From Halobacteriales archaeon YIM A00010 (GTDB taxonomy: Archaea > Halobacteriota > Halobacteria > Halobacteriales > Haloarculaceae), in assembly GCA_025041175.1 (NCBI GenBank), contig JAKCFJ010000001.1, forward strand, positions 1-64,000: a DNA stretch of 64,000 nucleotides. Direction: 5' to 3'. The stretch's first letter is position 1, and every line of letters begins with the position of its first letter. The notes under the pieces were generated by a model. It saw only the letters and a list, made by a program, of their open reading frames with translations, was not told the origin of the DNA and searched no databases. Made by a program: the position numbers and the translations under genes. Positions 25,241-34,168 of this stretch are shown in pieces.

Positions 25241-26431
25241 CTAGGCATCGTCCGTCCGAGGCTCCCCCGAGGCGCGTTCGACCGCCTCCTCGCTGTTGTG
25301 GAACGCACGGGCGGCCTCCGGGAGGGCGTTGTCCTCGTGGAGGGCTTCGAGCCGCCGGTACACCCACTGTGCGGCTTCGAGTGGCTCCACCTCATCGGGG
25401 AGTTGCTCAGCACTGCGGGGGTTCTCCTCGTAGACACACCCCGGACGGGACGTGATGGAGTCGTAGAACGTCGTCGGTGGATCGGAAAACGTCGTTCGAG
25501 CGTCGATACGCGCGTCTGTGAACTCGGTTTCGTACAGGAGCGCGCTGGTGAACGTCGCTCCCCTGAGGTCGGCGCGTGCGAACACTGCCTCCTGAAGATT
25601 CGCGTGGCGAAAGCTCGCTCCAACGGCGTTCGCACCGGAAAAATCCTCCTGTTCGAGATGGGCATCGGAGAAATCGGCCCGTTCGAGATCGGTGGCGGGA
25701 AACTCGGTTGCGATGAGGTAGGCATCTGGAAACGCGGCGTTCCGGAGGTCAGCGTCGGGAAATTCGGTCATGAGAAGGATGGCGCGGTGAAAGGATGCGT
25801 TTCGGAGATCGGCGTCGGGGAACGTGGTGCATACGACATCGGCGCGGTGAAAGGATGCGTTTCGGAGATCGGCGTCGAGGAACGTCATGTGTTCGACACC
25901 GGCTCGGAGAAAGGAGGTGTTTCGGAGGTCAGCATTGGGAAACTCGGCCGTCCAGAGGATAGTATCGGAAAACGTCGCTCCCCTGAGATCGGCGTGGGGA
26001 AAGGATGCGTTCCGGAGGTCGGCGCCGGAAAACGTTGCGTTCCGGAGGGTCGCACCGGAAAACGTTGCGTTTCGGAGGTCGGCATTGGGAAACCCAGCGT
26101 TCTGGAGGTTCACACTGTCAAAGGTGGCCCCGTAGAGCCCACACCCGGCGAACGACAACCGATTCTCTGGGTCGACACTCCGAAGGATCGCCCCATCGAG
26201 TCGTTCGGGAATATCCATTCGACGTGCGAGGAGTTCGTTGGCGGGTTTTTCGTCCACATTCGCGTGCCAAATACATCGTCCCATCTCTTCGTGTTCCTGC
26301 CAGACAGGCCGCCAACAACAGATTGCACTGTTTCTTACGTTCCACTTCGAATCAGGTTCTACCCCGACATCTTCGGGTCTCAATTCAAATCCACAGCGAC
26401 CCTCGGGTGTTTCCGTCTCGGTCCCTGCCAT
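25241..26431 (-). CDS. Pentapeptide-repeat protein with Cys-rich N-terminus
   Basis: A 396-aa protein. Residues 1-90 are a Cys-containing domain (CGFELRPEDV, CCWRPVWQEHEEMGRCIWH). About 95-320 is a run of A(D/N)LxN/F pentapeptides such as FPNADLRNATFSGADLRN, which fold as a right-handed quadrilateral beta-helix. A helical tail (about 345-396) follows. Known pentapeptide proteins include DNA mimics and protein-binding scaffolds; no target can be named. The repeats are very similar in DNA, so this locus can grow or shrink by recombination. The start at 26431 is the first ATG before the Cys-rich domain. Confidence 0.9.
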   Translation of the reverse strand: MAGTETETPEGRCGFELRPEDVGVEPDSKWNVRNSAICCWRPVWQEHEEMGRCIWHANVDEKPANELLARRMDIPERLDGAILRSVDPENRLSFAGCGLYGATFDSVNLQNAGFPNADLRNATFSGATLRNATFSGADLRNASFPHADLRGATFSDTILWTAEFPNADLRNTSFLRAGVEHMTFLDADLRNASFHRADVVCTTFPDADLRNASFHRAILLMTEFPDADLRNAAFPDAYLIATEFPATDLERADFSDAHLEQEDFSGANAVGASFRHANLQEAVFARADLRGATFTSALLYETEFTDARIDARTTFSDPPTTFYDSITSRPGCVYEENPRSAEQLPDEVEPLEAAQWVYRRLEALHEDNALPEAARAFHNSEEAVERASGEPRTDDA

Positions 26432-26582
26432 AGGAATCCCAAGTGTTAGGTTACCAAAAAGATGTAGAAGGAAGCTGTTTGTACCCTCCGCCAGCAGCCC
26501 GAGCATCCCTTGGGAGTGGGAACCGGCGGGGTCGGCAGATGCCAGCACCACGGTTTTGGCGCTGACAGCCCTCTGTCAACCC

Positions 26583-26975
26583 ATGACTGACGACGAACCG
26601 GATACAGAACGCGTTCAGGACGCCGCGGAGGATCGTCGTCGAGAGCGGGCAGAACTGGCCGAACACGCGTCTCGTGAATTACAAGGGCGCTTTAACGAAT
26701 TCAACTACCCCGTTTCGAGCGAGGAGCTTGCGGTCGAGTACGGCGATGAAACGATCGATCTCGCAAACGAAACCGAATCATTGGGAAGCGTCTTCGATCG
26801 ACTGGTGGACGAGCAGTACGAGTCGCCCACGGAGGTCAGAGAGGCAGTGTACAGCGAGATCACCGGCGAGGCAGCGGGAATGGAGGAATACAACGCCGAG
26901 CGCGACCTCGACGCCATCGATGAGGGTGAGCGTTTCGAGGGCGCAAGCGAGGAGCAGGGAGAAAATCGCCAATAA
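26583..26975 (+). CDS. Haloarchaeal DUF5789-like protein
   Basis: A 130-aa very acidic soluble protein. EFNYPVSSEELAVEYGDETI and ETESLGSVFDRLVDEQYESP match what I recall of the DUF5789 family of small haloarchaeal proteins. The start MTDDEPDTERVQD at 26583 is the natural one; the open frame further upstream overlaps the pentapeptide gene promoter. It is divergent from that gene. The function is unknown. Confidence 0.78.
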   Translation: MTDDEPDTERVQDAAEDRRRERAELAEHASRELQGRFNEFNYPVSSEELAVEYGDETIDLANETESLGSVFDRLVDEQYESPTEVREAVYSEITGEAAGMEEYNAERDLDAIDEGERFEGASEEQGENRQ

Positions 26976-27053
26976 CGACGCCGCGGCGCTGTCCACCGTT
27001 TCTCCGACGAGTCAGGCGGTGCAGAACGCTACAAGCCGTTCACCATTCCTCGA

Positions 27054-27536
27054 TCACGCGGCCGACTGCACGGCCTCCTCGACTTCCTCGTAGTCGGGTT
27101 CGACGCCGGGATCGTCGCTGACCCACTCGTACGTGATCTCTCCCTCCGAATCGACGACGAACACCGAGCGCTTTGCCACGCCGTACACGCCCATATTCTC
27201 GAAGTCCATCGTCACGTCGTAGGACTCGATGAGCTCGTCATTGGTGTCGCTGATGAGATCGAACTCCAGGCCCAACTCCTCGCGGAAGGCGTTCTGCGCG
27301 AACGGCGAGTCGACGCTCACGCCGTACACGCGCGCGTCAGCGTCTGCGAACGCGTCGAGACGGTCGTTGAACGCGGACATCTCGTGTGAGCAGACGCTCG
27401 TGAACGCGCCGGGGAAAAAGGCGAGTACGATCGGTCCGTCACCGTCTTCGAGCGCCTCCGAAAGGGTGATGGAGTCGACATCTCCGTTTGCGAGCGGTGC
27501 AGTGAACTCGGGTGCAGTATCGCCAGTCTCAGGCAT
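27054..27536 (-). CDS. Peroxiredoxin (AhpC/TSA family)
   Basis: A 160-aa thiol peroxidase that reduces hydrogen peroxide and organic peroxides. FFPGAFTSVCSHEM (about residues 40-53) holds the peroxidatic Cys in the P-x3-T-x2-C motif; the Arg of the active site is in AKRSVFVVD. No clear resolving Cys is seen, so it is probably 1-Cys or uses a partner thiol. The ATG is at 27536, after a GTG at 27539. It stands alone, convergent with the DUF5789-like gene. Confidence 0.93.
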   Translation of the reverse strand: MPETGDTAPEFTAPLANGDVDSITLSEALEDGDGPIVLAFFPGAFTSVCSHEMSAFNDRLDAFADADARVYGVSVDSPFAQNAFREELGLEFDLISDTNDELIESYDVTMDFENMGVYGVAKRSVFVVDSEGEITYEWVSDDPGVEPDYEEVEEAVQSAA

Positions 27537-27655
27537 CACGTCGGGCTACAACTGACAGGTGTAAATACCTCTCGTCCTTCGGTTTTCTACGTAGGGACGG
27601 ACGAACGGGACGAGCAAAAGGCCTATAGTTCGGAATTCACAACCGTGTAGTAGTG

Positions 27656-28105
27656 ATGCCAACCAGCTTAGTACCCCTGTTCCCGGGGCTTCCTGGCGGG
27701 CCGGAAATGATCGTCATCCTGCTCATCGTCGTCTTGCTGTTCGGGGCCAACAAGCTCCCGAAACTGGCGCGCTCTAGCGGCCAGGCGATGGGCGAGTTCA
27801 AGAAGGGTCGGGAGGAGATCGAGGACGAACTGCAGGACATGCGAGGCGACGAGTCGTTCGACAATAACAACGACGACGATTCGCTCAGCAACGACGACGA
27901 TTCGTTCAGCAGCGAGGGCGGGTTCGAACAGGCGAACACGCAGGGCCAACAGCAGGGTCAACAGAACCAGCAACAGCGTTCCCAGAACCAGCAACAGCGC
28001 TCACAGAACCAGCGTTCCCAGAACCAACAACAGCACTCGGGTCAGTCGAACACCGGTGGCTGGGGGACGTCCACCGAAACTGGTCGAGAGCGCGACCGAC
28101 GATAA
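27656..28105 (+). CDS. tatA: Twin-arginine translocase subunit TatA
   Basis: A 149-aa protein. One N-terminal membrane helix (about residues 17-33, GGPEMIVILLIVVLLFG) precedes the amphipathic helix NKLPKLARSSGQAMGEFKKG, the TatA signature. The tail is acidic (about 65-90), then a long Gln/Asn/Ser-rich repeat (QNQQQRSQNQ units, about 98-135). It forms the pore or ring of the Tat system, which exports most secreted proteins in haloarchaea. The ATG at 27656 gives the best start; a GTG lies one codon earlier. Confidence 0.93.
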   Translation: MPTSLVPLFPGLPGGPEMIVILLIVVLLFGANKLPKLARSSGQAMGEFKKGREEIEDELQDMRGDESFDNNNDDDSLSNDDDSFSSEGGFEQANTQGQQQGQQNQQQRSQNQQQRSQNQRSQNQQQHSGQSNTGGWGTSTETGRERDRR

Positions 28106-28250
28106 CGCTACCTCGCGTCCGGATCGAACGCGGTCGGGACCCCACGACGGGCATCGGAGCGCACCGGGAACACCACAACCATCGAGGGAACTGTCCCTCG
28201 ATCAACTGTCATTCGTAATCGTTTTTCATCTCCCAGTGGATCATATGCTG

Positions 28251-28323
28251 GGGCGTGTGGCCTAGCGGACAAGGCGAGAGGTTCCTAACCTCTCGATCGC
28301 GGGTTCGAATCCCGTCACGCCCG
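28251..28323 (+). tRNA. tRNA-Arg (CCT)
   Basis: A 73-nt cloverleaf: acceptor GGGCGTG / CACGCCC, D stem GCCT / AGGC, anticodon stem AGAGG / CCTCT with loop TTCCTAA (anticodon CCT, reads AGG), T stem GCGGG / CCCGT with loop TTCGAAT, discriminator G. The 3' CCA is not encoded. Confidence 0.95.
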
Positions 28324-28331
28324 TGGAGCGA
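28302..28331 (+). repeat. 30-bp direct repeat at the tRNA-Arg 3' end, copy 1 (att-like)
   Basis: GGTTCGAATCCCGTCACGCC plus CGTGGAGCGA covers the T arm, the 3' acceptor strand and 8 bases beyond the tRNA. An identical copy lies 86 bp downstream. Tyrosine integrases use such tRNA 3' ends as attachment sites. Confidence 0.7.
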
Positions 28332-28387
28332 ACAGGGTGAGCGAACCGGAACGGGATTCTAAGCAGGGAGCACGTTTCTGCGACCGA

Positions 28388-28417
28388 GGTTCGAATCCCG
28401 TCACGCCCGTGGAGCGA
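28388..28417 (+). repeat. 30-bp direct repeat of the tRNA-Arg 3' end, copy 2 (att-like)
   Basis: An exact second copy of the 30 bases at 28302-28331 that is not part of a complete tRNA. The 56 bases between the two copies encode nothing visible. This is the pattern left when an integrated element has been lost or reduced. Confidence 0.7.
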
Positions 28418-28508
28418 CACGAAGAACCCCCGGTATCCTCGCCGTACTATCGACGATCAACGAATTCACTGTCGTCAAACACTTATAGCAGCCGTTCGTT
28501 GAGAAGGT

Positions 28509-29846
28509 ATGGCGAGTGTCGGGATCGACGCGATCGAAATTCACACTGGTAAGCTGTGCCTAGATCTCGGAGAGACGTTTGCTCCGGCGAAAGGTGAGGA
28601 CCCGGACAAGTATCGGAAGGGACTCGGGTTGTACACGAGTTCGTTCCCCGACTCGTACGAGGACATCGTGACGATGGGTGCCAACGCCGCCTATCGGCTG
28701 CTCGAACGGACGGGACACTCCCCGGCGGACATCGGTCGGATCGACGTGGCGACCGAAAGCGCGTTCGACAACTCGAAGCCCGTGTCGACGTACATCGCGG
28801 GCTGTTTGGAGCAGGTGTTCGACACCAACTTTCACCACGCCAATAAGGGCGAGCGGAAGTTCGCGTGCATCTCTGGCACCCAGAGTCTGAACGACGCGTA
28901 CAACTGGATCCAGGCGGGCCGCAACCGCGGCCGGTCGGCGCTGGTGATCGCGACGGACACGGCGCTGTACGCCCGGGGCGACGCGGGCGAAGCGACCCAG
29001 GGCGCAGGTGCCGTGGCGATGCTCATCAGCGAGGACCCCTCTTTGGTGGAGCTAAGCCCACAACAGGGGTACGGAAGCGCGGACGAAACGGACTTTCTGA
29101 AGCCGAACCAACAGTTCCCGAGCGTGGACGGCAAACGAAGCGTGCAGGTGTATCTCGCCCGGATGCGGGAAGCACTTTCGGATTACGAGTCAGTCGCTGA
29201 CGAAACGCACCCCGACGACTTCGCGTACATTCCGTTTCACACGCCGTTCCCGGGAATGGTCCGGAAAGCCGGGTTGCTGGGCTACCGCCACGTGATCCGC
29301 GACACTGACATCGAGGAGGATCTCGCCAGTGAGATCGGACACCAGCCCCGAACGGAGGCGTTCGAGGACGAGGAGACGTATCGGGACGCCGTGAGCGAGT
29401 ACACCGACGCGTTAAAAGACACCGAGCGCTACCGCGAGTGGTACGAACGCGTTATCGAGCCGACGCTCGACATTTCGAGACACGTCGGCAACTGGTACAC
29501 CGGCTCCGTCCACATCGCGCGCGCGAGTGCACTCAAACACGCGCTCGAAGCAGACCAGGATCTGGCCGGACAACGCCTGCTCCTCGCGTCCTACGGCAGC
29601 GGCGCACAGGCAGAGATCCACACTGAAACGGTCCAGCCCGGATGGGCCGACGAGATCGCCGCGCTCACCATCGACGACCAGCTCGACGCGCGCTACGACA
29701 TCAGTTTCGAGGAGTACGAGCGCATCCACGACGTTCACAACCACGACATCAGCGCGGAGGACGCGGAGGAGTTCACGACCCCGGAAAACGAGTTCGTCTT
29801 CGACGGCTGGGGGCGCATGGGCGAACGACAGTACCGTTTCGTCTGA
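28509..29846 (+). CDS. Hydroxymethylglutaryl-CoA synthase
   Basis: A 445-aa enzyme that joins acetyl-CoA and acetoacetyl-CoA to HMG-CoA, the step before HMG-CoA reductase in the mevalonate route to archaeal isoprenoid lipids. KFACISGTQSLNDAY (about residues 117-131) contains the catalytic Cys; VATESAFDNSKP (about 78-89) contains the conserved Glu. Length equals that of characterised haloarchaeal enzymes. A CTTATAG box lies 20-25 bases before the ATG, fitting a leaderless mRNA. It is a single gene, downstream of tRNA-Arg. Confidence 0.94.
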   Translation: MASVGIDAIEIHTGKLCLDLGETFAPAKGEDPDKYRKGLGLYTSSFPDSYEDIVTMGANAAYRLLERTGHSPADIGRIDVATESAFDNSKPVSTYIAGCLEQVFDTNFHHANKGERKFACISGTQSLNDAYNWIQAGRNRGRSALVIATDTALYARGDAGEATQGAGAVAMLISEDPSLVELSPQQGYGSADETDFLKPNQQFPSVDGKRSVQVYLARMREALSDYESVADETHPDDFAYIPFHTPFPGMVRKAGLLGYRHVIRDTDIEEDLASEIGHQPRTEAFEDEETYRDAVSEYTDALKDTERYREWYERVIEPTLDISRHVGNWYTGSVHIARASALKHALEADQDLAGQRLLLASYGSGAQAEIHTETVQPGWADEIAALTIDDQLDARYDISFEEYERIHDVHNHDISAEDAEEFTTPENEFVFDGWGRMGERQYRFV

Positions 29847-29860
29847 TCCGCTTGTCGGAT

Positions 29861-30442
29861 TCACACCCGCTCGCAGACGAGCGCGTAGTGGTGTGGTGGG
29901 AGTTCGACGACGGTCCCGGCGGTGAACGAGTCCTCTGCCAGCGCCTCTCGCGTCTGTGCGGGCGAGAGCCGGAGTTCCTCGGGTGGTCCCCGCGGCGCTC
30001 CCGCGACGGGCGTCTCCGCTGGTGGGCGGTCGTGCCAGTTCACCACGAGCAGCCGTCCGTCGTCGGTGAGCGACCGAGCCACCTCCGCGGTAACGCGCCG
30101 TGGGTTTTCGATCCCGTGAAAGGTGTTCGCAATGAGCGCGATCTCGATCCGCTCGGGGAGGATCGAGGACAGTTCACGCGCGTCGCCCGTGAGGGGAATG
30201 ACGTTCGATCGGCCGGTCTCACCAGCCATTCTCTCGAGTTCGTCGAGCAACGCGGCGTCGACATCGACGGCGTACACCGGAGCCGGGTCGACGGGCGCGG
30301 CCCCAGCCAGCGCGAAATAGCCGTTACCGGAGCCGATATCCACCAGCGAGCAGTTTGACCCGACGCCGAGCTCAGAAAGCACCCGCTCGGGATCGGCCCA
30401 CCACTCCCAGTCCGGCTGTCGTGTGTGCTCGAACCGATCCAT
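29861..30442 (-). CDS. SAM-dependent class I methyltransferase
   Basis: A 193-aa protein with a Rossmann fold. Motif I is LVDIGSGNGYFAL (about residues 33-45); the acidic residue ending strand 2 is in YAVDVDAALLDEL. The N-terminal MDRFEHTRQPDWEWWADPER is seen in small haloarchaeal methyltransferases. The substrate is unknown. It converges on the HMG-CoA synthase gene and lies just downstream of glutamate dehydrogenase on the same strand, with a 45-nt gap. Confidence 0.88.
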   Translation of the reverse strand: MDRFEHTRQPDWEWWADPERVLSELGVGSNCSLVDIGSGNGYFALAGAAPVDPAPVYAVDVDAALLDELERMAGETGRSNVIPLTGDARELSSILPERIEIALIANTFHGIENPRRVTAEVARSLTDDGRLLVVNWHDRPPAETPVAGAPRGPPEELRLSPAQTREALAEDSFTAGTVVELPPHHYALVCERV

Positions 30443-30487
30443 AGCGAATAAAAGCGTTCCCTCACCAAAACGTTGATCTGCCCGTGC

Positions 30488-31750
30488 TCACGGCCAGCTT
30501 CCGGCCTGTTCGAACGCGCGCGCGACGCGTTCGATGGCGACGACGTAGGCGGCGACCCGGAGCGTGGGGAGGTCTTTCTCCTCGTAGGCCGACACCAGAC
30601 CGTCGAACGCGTCGGTGATGACCCGTTCGAGCTCGTCGTTGACGCGTTGTTCAGTCCAGTAGAACCGCTGTCGATTCTGTACCCACTCGAAGTACGAGAC
30701 CGTGACGCCGCCCGCGTTCGCAAGGATGTCGGGGACCACCATAACGTCGCGTTCGGCGAGCACGTCGTCGGCGTCGGGGGTGATCGGACCGTTGGCGGCT
30801 TCCGCGATGACGTCGGCCTGCACGTCGGAGGCGATGTCGGCGTCGATGGCGTTTTCGAGCGCGGCCGGAACGAGGAGATCGACATCGAGCGTCAGCAGCT
30901 CTTCGTTGGTGATCTCCTCGACTGCTCCCACGTAGCCCTCGACGCTTCCCGTCTCGTGTTTGAACTCCTCGACAGCGACGGCGTCGAACCCGTCAGGGTC
31001 GTAAATCGCCCCGCTCGAATCCGACACCGCGACGATCGAGGCACCGAACTCCTCGGACAGGAGCTGTGCGGTGACCGAGCCCGCGTTGCCGTACCCCTGG
31101 ACGGCGACAGTGGCGTCGCTGATGTCCCGGTCGAGATACGAGAATGCCTCCCGGGCAGTGAGCATCGTCGAGCGACCGGTTGCCTCGACGCGGCCCGCGC
31201 TGCCGCCGCTGTCGATCGCCTTGCCAGTCACGACCCCCGGCGCAGTCGTTCCTTCGAGCGTCTCGTAGCTGTCTTTGATCCAGTTCATCTCCCGTTGCCC
31301 CGTGTTCACGTCGGGGGCGGGAATGTCCCGGTCCGCACCGATGAGTGGGCGAAGCTCCGCCGCGAACGCCCGGGTGATGCGCTCTAGTTCGTCCGCCGTG
31401 TACTCACTCGGGTCGATGACGATGCCACCCTTTCCACCGCCGTACGGAATGTCGACTACTGCGCATTTGTACACCATCCACCCCGACAGGGCCTTTACTT
31501 CGTCCCGGCTGACGTTCGGATGGTAGCGGATGCCGCCCTTGTACGGACCGCGATCACCGTTGAACTGCGACCGGAAGGCTTTGAACACTTCGAGACCGCC
31601 GTCGTCCATTTCAACCGTGAGATTCGCTTCGAGGACGCGCTCGGGGTGTTTCAGGCGGTTGAGAACGCCGTCGTCAATCCCGGACACGTACCCTACAGCG
31701 TCGTCCACTTGCTCCTGAAGGCTCGAAAAGGGATTCGCCGCTTCTGCCAT
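30488..31750 (-). CDS. Glutamate dehydrogenase (Glu/Leu/Phe/Val family)
   Basis: A 420-aa enzyme interconverting glutamate and 2-oxoglutarate plus ammonia. The substrate-binding region is [14 protein letters not shown] and [13 protein letters not shown] (catalytic Lys near 107); the nucleotide fold shows [15 protein letters not shown] (about 223-237). Length is normal for hexameric archaeal GDH. Haloarchaea often have several paralogs of differing coenzyme use; the preference here cannot be read by eye. It lies 69 nt downstream of a CitE-type lyase gene on the same strand. Confidence 0.94.
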   Translation of the reverse strand: MAEAANPFSSLQEQVDDAVGYVSGIDDGVLNRLKHPERVLEANLTVEMDDGGLEVFKAFRSQFNGDRGPYKGGIRYHPNVSRDEVKALSGWMVYKCAVVDIPYGGGKGGIVIDPSEYTADELERITRAFAAELRPLIGADRDIPAPDVNTGQREMNWIKDSYETLEGTTAPGVVTGKAIDSGGSAGRVEATGRSTMLTAREAFSYLDRDISDATVAVQGYGNAGSVTAQLLSEEFGASIVAVSDSSGAIYDPDGFDAVAVEEFKHETGSVEGYVGAVEEITNEELLTLDVDLLVPAALENAIDADIASDVQADVIAEAANGPITPDADDVLAERDVMVVPDILANAGGVTVSYFEWVQNRQRFYWTEQRVNDELERVITDAFDGLVSAYEEKDLPTLRVAAYVVAIERVARAFEQAGSWP

Positions 31751-31819
31751 GGTTCTATCTTAGTAAGTCAGCCGTTAAGCGTGTCGAATCAGGTGATATC
31801 TAGACGACAGGCGTACAGC

Positions 31820-32653
31820 TCACGGGTCAGCTGCGCGGTTTGTGCGCTCGAGGATGTTTTCGGCGCGGGCGATCAACGGGGCGTCGATCATCTCGTCGTC
31901 GACGCGGAAGACGCCTTCCTCGTGTTTCTCGCGCGCCTCGAGCACTCGTCGTGCCCACTCGATCTGTTCGTCGCTCGGCGCGAACGCGTCGTTTATCACG
32001 GGGACTTGCGCGGGGTGGATCGCCATCTTGCCGTCGTATCCCAGGTCGCGGGCGACTGCTGTCGCTTCTGTGAGCCCGTCTGTGTCGTCGATGTCGGTGT
32101 AGACGGTGTCGATCGCGTCGACGCCAGCTGCGCTCGCTGCGAGCACCACGCGCTCGCGGGCGTACAGCACTTCCGTTCCCGCCTCGGTTCGGTTCGCACC
32201 GATGTCGGCCGCCAGGTCCTCCGCGCCGAACGCGATCGCGGCAGTCGCCTCCGCGGCGGCGATCTCCGGGGCGTTGAGGACGCCCTGTGCGGTTTCACAC
32301 AGCGCACACACCGGGATATCGACGCCGTACTCGGAGAGCAGAGCAGCAAGGTCAGTCACATCGTCTGCGGTTTCGGTCTTCGGGAGCATGAGCAGATCCA
32401 ACCGGAACGAATCGTCGGCGAGAAACCCGAGATCCGCACGCGCGTCGTCAGTGACGCGGACGCACACCTCACAGCCGGGATCGAACGCCGGATCGGTTAC
32501 CACGTCAGCGACTGCCGCACGGCCGGCCGGCTTGTTCCCCGGCCCAACGGCGTCCTCGAGATCGAACACGACTACGTCAGCGTCTGATTCGGGCGCTTTG
32601 CGCATGAGCTCCGGTCGATCGCCCGGGGAAAACAACACGCTTCGTCGAGACAT
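31820..32653 (-). CDS. HpcH/HpaI- or CitE-type CoA ester lyase (malyl-CoA lyase-like)
   Basis: A 277-aa TIM-barrel protein. The first strand is MSRRSVLFSPGDRPELMRKA; VVVFDLEDAVGPGNK has the metal-binding Asp/Glu, and CALCETAQGVLNAPEI the catalytic Glu. DGKMAIHPAQVPVIN is the C-terminal signature of this family. Haloarchaea use such lyases for malyl-CoA or methylmalyl-CoA in acetate assimilation (methylaspartate cycle), which also involves glutamate, so the neighbouring glutamate dehydrogenase is suggestive but not proof. The start at 32653 fits the family; the open extension of 35 codons does not. Confidence 0.87.
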   Translation of the reverse strand: MSRRSVLFSPGDRPELMRKAPESDADVVVFDLEDAVGPGNKPAGRAAVADVVTDPAFDPGCEVCVRVTDDARADLGFLADDSFRLDLLMLPKTETADDVTDLAALLSEYGVDIPVCALCETAQGVLNAPEIAAAEATAAIAFGAEDLAADIGANRTEAGTEVLYARERVVLAASAAGVDAIDTVYTDIDDTDGLTEATAVARDLGYDGKMAIHPAQVPVINDAFAPSDEQIEWARRVLEAREKHEEGVFRVDDEMIDAPLIARAENILERTNRAADP

Positions 32654-32815
32654 GTGTCCACTATGGCGGCGTGCGGTCTTGAATCCACAGAATGTCGTCT
32701 GTTCCGCACCACGCCGTTCGAGGACGGACGGGGACGAGCGGACCGCCGATACCAACAAAGCTACAAGCGTGACGAGTGATCAACGGGTAAGGCACGGTTA
32801 ACGATTATTAGGTGG

Positions 32816-33622
32816 ATGGGAATGATTGGAAATAAATCGATTACCGCTCGGATCACGATCGTGATGCTCGTGTTCCTGCTCGTGCTCGGATCGAGTGGGA
32901 TCGCGCTCGCATCGATAGTGCCCGCACAGGAGGACGATACGACAGAGAACACCCTCGGGTCGTGTTCTCTCCCCTCGATCGAGATCGATCATCTCGATTC
33001 TAGCGGCGCTGGGACTGGTGATCAGTTCCAATTCAAATCGGTGATCGATCAGTCGTCCACTGATCTCATCCACCAGCTGTCGGATCGCGGGAGCGGCATT
33101 GCTCCCCCGCTGTGGGCCGTATTGCTCCGGTACAGCCGGTACGACGACTCGGACCCGCTCGACAACGAGGTCCGTAGTCGGGTGTACGGCGTCATCGAGC
33201 AGTCGCCGGGGACCTACATTTCGGAGGTGAGCGAGCAGGTTTCGGCCTCCCGTTCGACGGTCCGGTATCACGTCCGCATTCTGGAGGACGAGGGACTCAT
33301 CGTCGGCGATGCGGACCGGGGAAAACACCGGTTTTACCCGACCGGTAGCGACGATCCGGCCCTAGCAGCCGCCATGAACGACGACGCGACCGCTCGGGTG
33401 CTCGATTCCATCGCACGCCTCGAACCCGCGACCGTTTCGGCGCTCGCTGAGGATCTCGACCGCGCCCCCGGTACGGTGTCCTACCACCTCGACCGGCTTG
33501 CTGACGACGGACTCATCGAGCGAGAGCGGATCGGAAACTCGGTGGTGACGCAGCTCGCTGACGGGATCAGGATCGACGCTACGACCGGCGAGACGGAGAT
33601 GATGCCCGCCAACGCCGACTAA
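32816..33622 (+). CDS. Membrane-anchored protein with two winged-helix domains
   Basis: A 268-aa protein. The N-terminus has a hydrophobic stretch (about residues 10-34, ITARITIVMLVFLLVLGSSG) that reads as a signal peptide or single anchor, followed by a spacer to about 115. Then two winged-helix repeats: VRSRVYGVIEQSPGTYISEV...STVRYHVRILEDEGL (about 120-165) and ATARVLDSIARLEPATVSAL...GTVSYHLDRLADDGLIER (about 190-238). It may be a membrane-bound transcription regulator of the kind common in haloarchaea. ATG at 32816, or at 32822. Target genes are unknown. Confidence 0.78.
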   Translation: MGMIGNKSITARITIVMLVFLLVLGSSGIALASIVPAQEDDTTENTLGSCSLPSIEIDHLDSSGAGTGDQFQFKSVIDQSSTDLIHQLSDRGSGIAPPLWAVLLRYSRYDDSDPLDNEVRSRVYGVIEQSPGTYISEVSEQVSASRSTVRYHVRILEDEGLIVGDADRGKHRFYPTGSDDPALAAAMNDDATARVLDSIARLEPATVSALAEDLDRAPGTVSYHLDRLADDGLIERERIGNSVVTQLADGIRIDATTGETEMMPANAD

Positions 33623-33638
33623 CGACCGACGGCGGCGG

Positions 33639-33857
33639 TCACTCCCACGGCTTGCACGCGCGACAGACCAACCGTTCGGTGTCGTCGGTCGTTTCGCGCC
33701 ATCGCCGCTGTACGGTCTCACCGCAGTCCGCACAGACAGCTCCATCCGGCGTCCAGACCATGGTCGGCCGGGCAGCCGTGACAGCGGTGTTTTGCGTTTC
33801 GGTATCGGTGGCTCGTGACTCGTCGTTCAGGAACTCGTTCAGCGACCGATTCTCCAT
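33639..33857 (-). CDS. Small zinc-ribbon protein
   Basis: A 72-aa protein starting MENRSLNEFLNDESRATDTE and ending with a zinc ribbon: VCADCGETVQRRW and LVCRACKPWE (CxxC pairs near residues 42-45 and 66-69). The function is unknown; small single-ribbon proteins are frequent in haloarchaea. Its start is the ATG before the family-like helix; 17 codons upstream are open. It converges on the winged-helix protein gene. Confidence 0.72.
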   Translation of the reverse strand: MENRSLNEFLNDESRATDTETQNTAVTAARPTMVWTPDGAVCADCGETVQRRWRETTDDTERLVCRACKPWE

Positions 33858-33932
33858 ACTCTCTGGTGGTTTCGTTCGCCAATAGTACTGGCGGACAGAC
33901 ACGCACAAGTAGCCTCGGGCGAACGTACCCGT

Positions 33933-34145
33933 ATGGCACGCATCCTTCCGGAGCTGCTCGAAAGCATCCCCGAGATGTTCCAGGCGTTCGCAACCGTCCT
34001 TGGATCGAGCGCGGAACAGGCGGTGTTGCTCGTCTGTGGCGGGATCCTGATCGGCGTTTCGATGCTCGTCATGGGGTACCTCACCGCGGGCGCGCTCGTC
34101 TCTCCCGTGGTGCCGACCTCCCCTCGTGGACGGGAGTACCAGTAG
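33933..34145 (+). CDS. Small membrane protein
   Basis: A 70-aa protein with an amphipathic N-terminus and one or two hydrophobic segments (about residues 27-60, AVLLVCGGILIGVSMLVMGY). I do not recognise the family with certainty. It diverges from the zinc-ribbon gene and converges on the luciferase-like reductase gene. Confidence 0.6.
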   Translation: MARILPELLESIPEMFQAFATVLGSSAEQAVLLVCGGILIGVSMLVMGYLTAGALVSPVVPTSPRGREYQ

Positions 34146-34168
34146 TCGGTGCGTAGCGGGCGGCCTTG

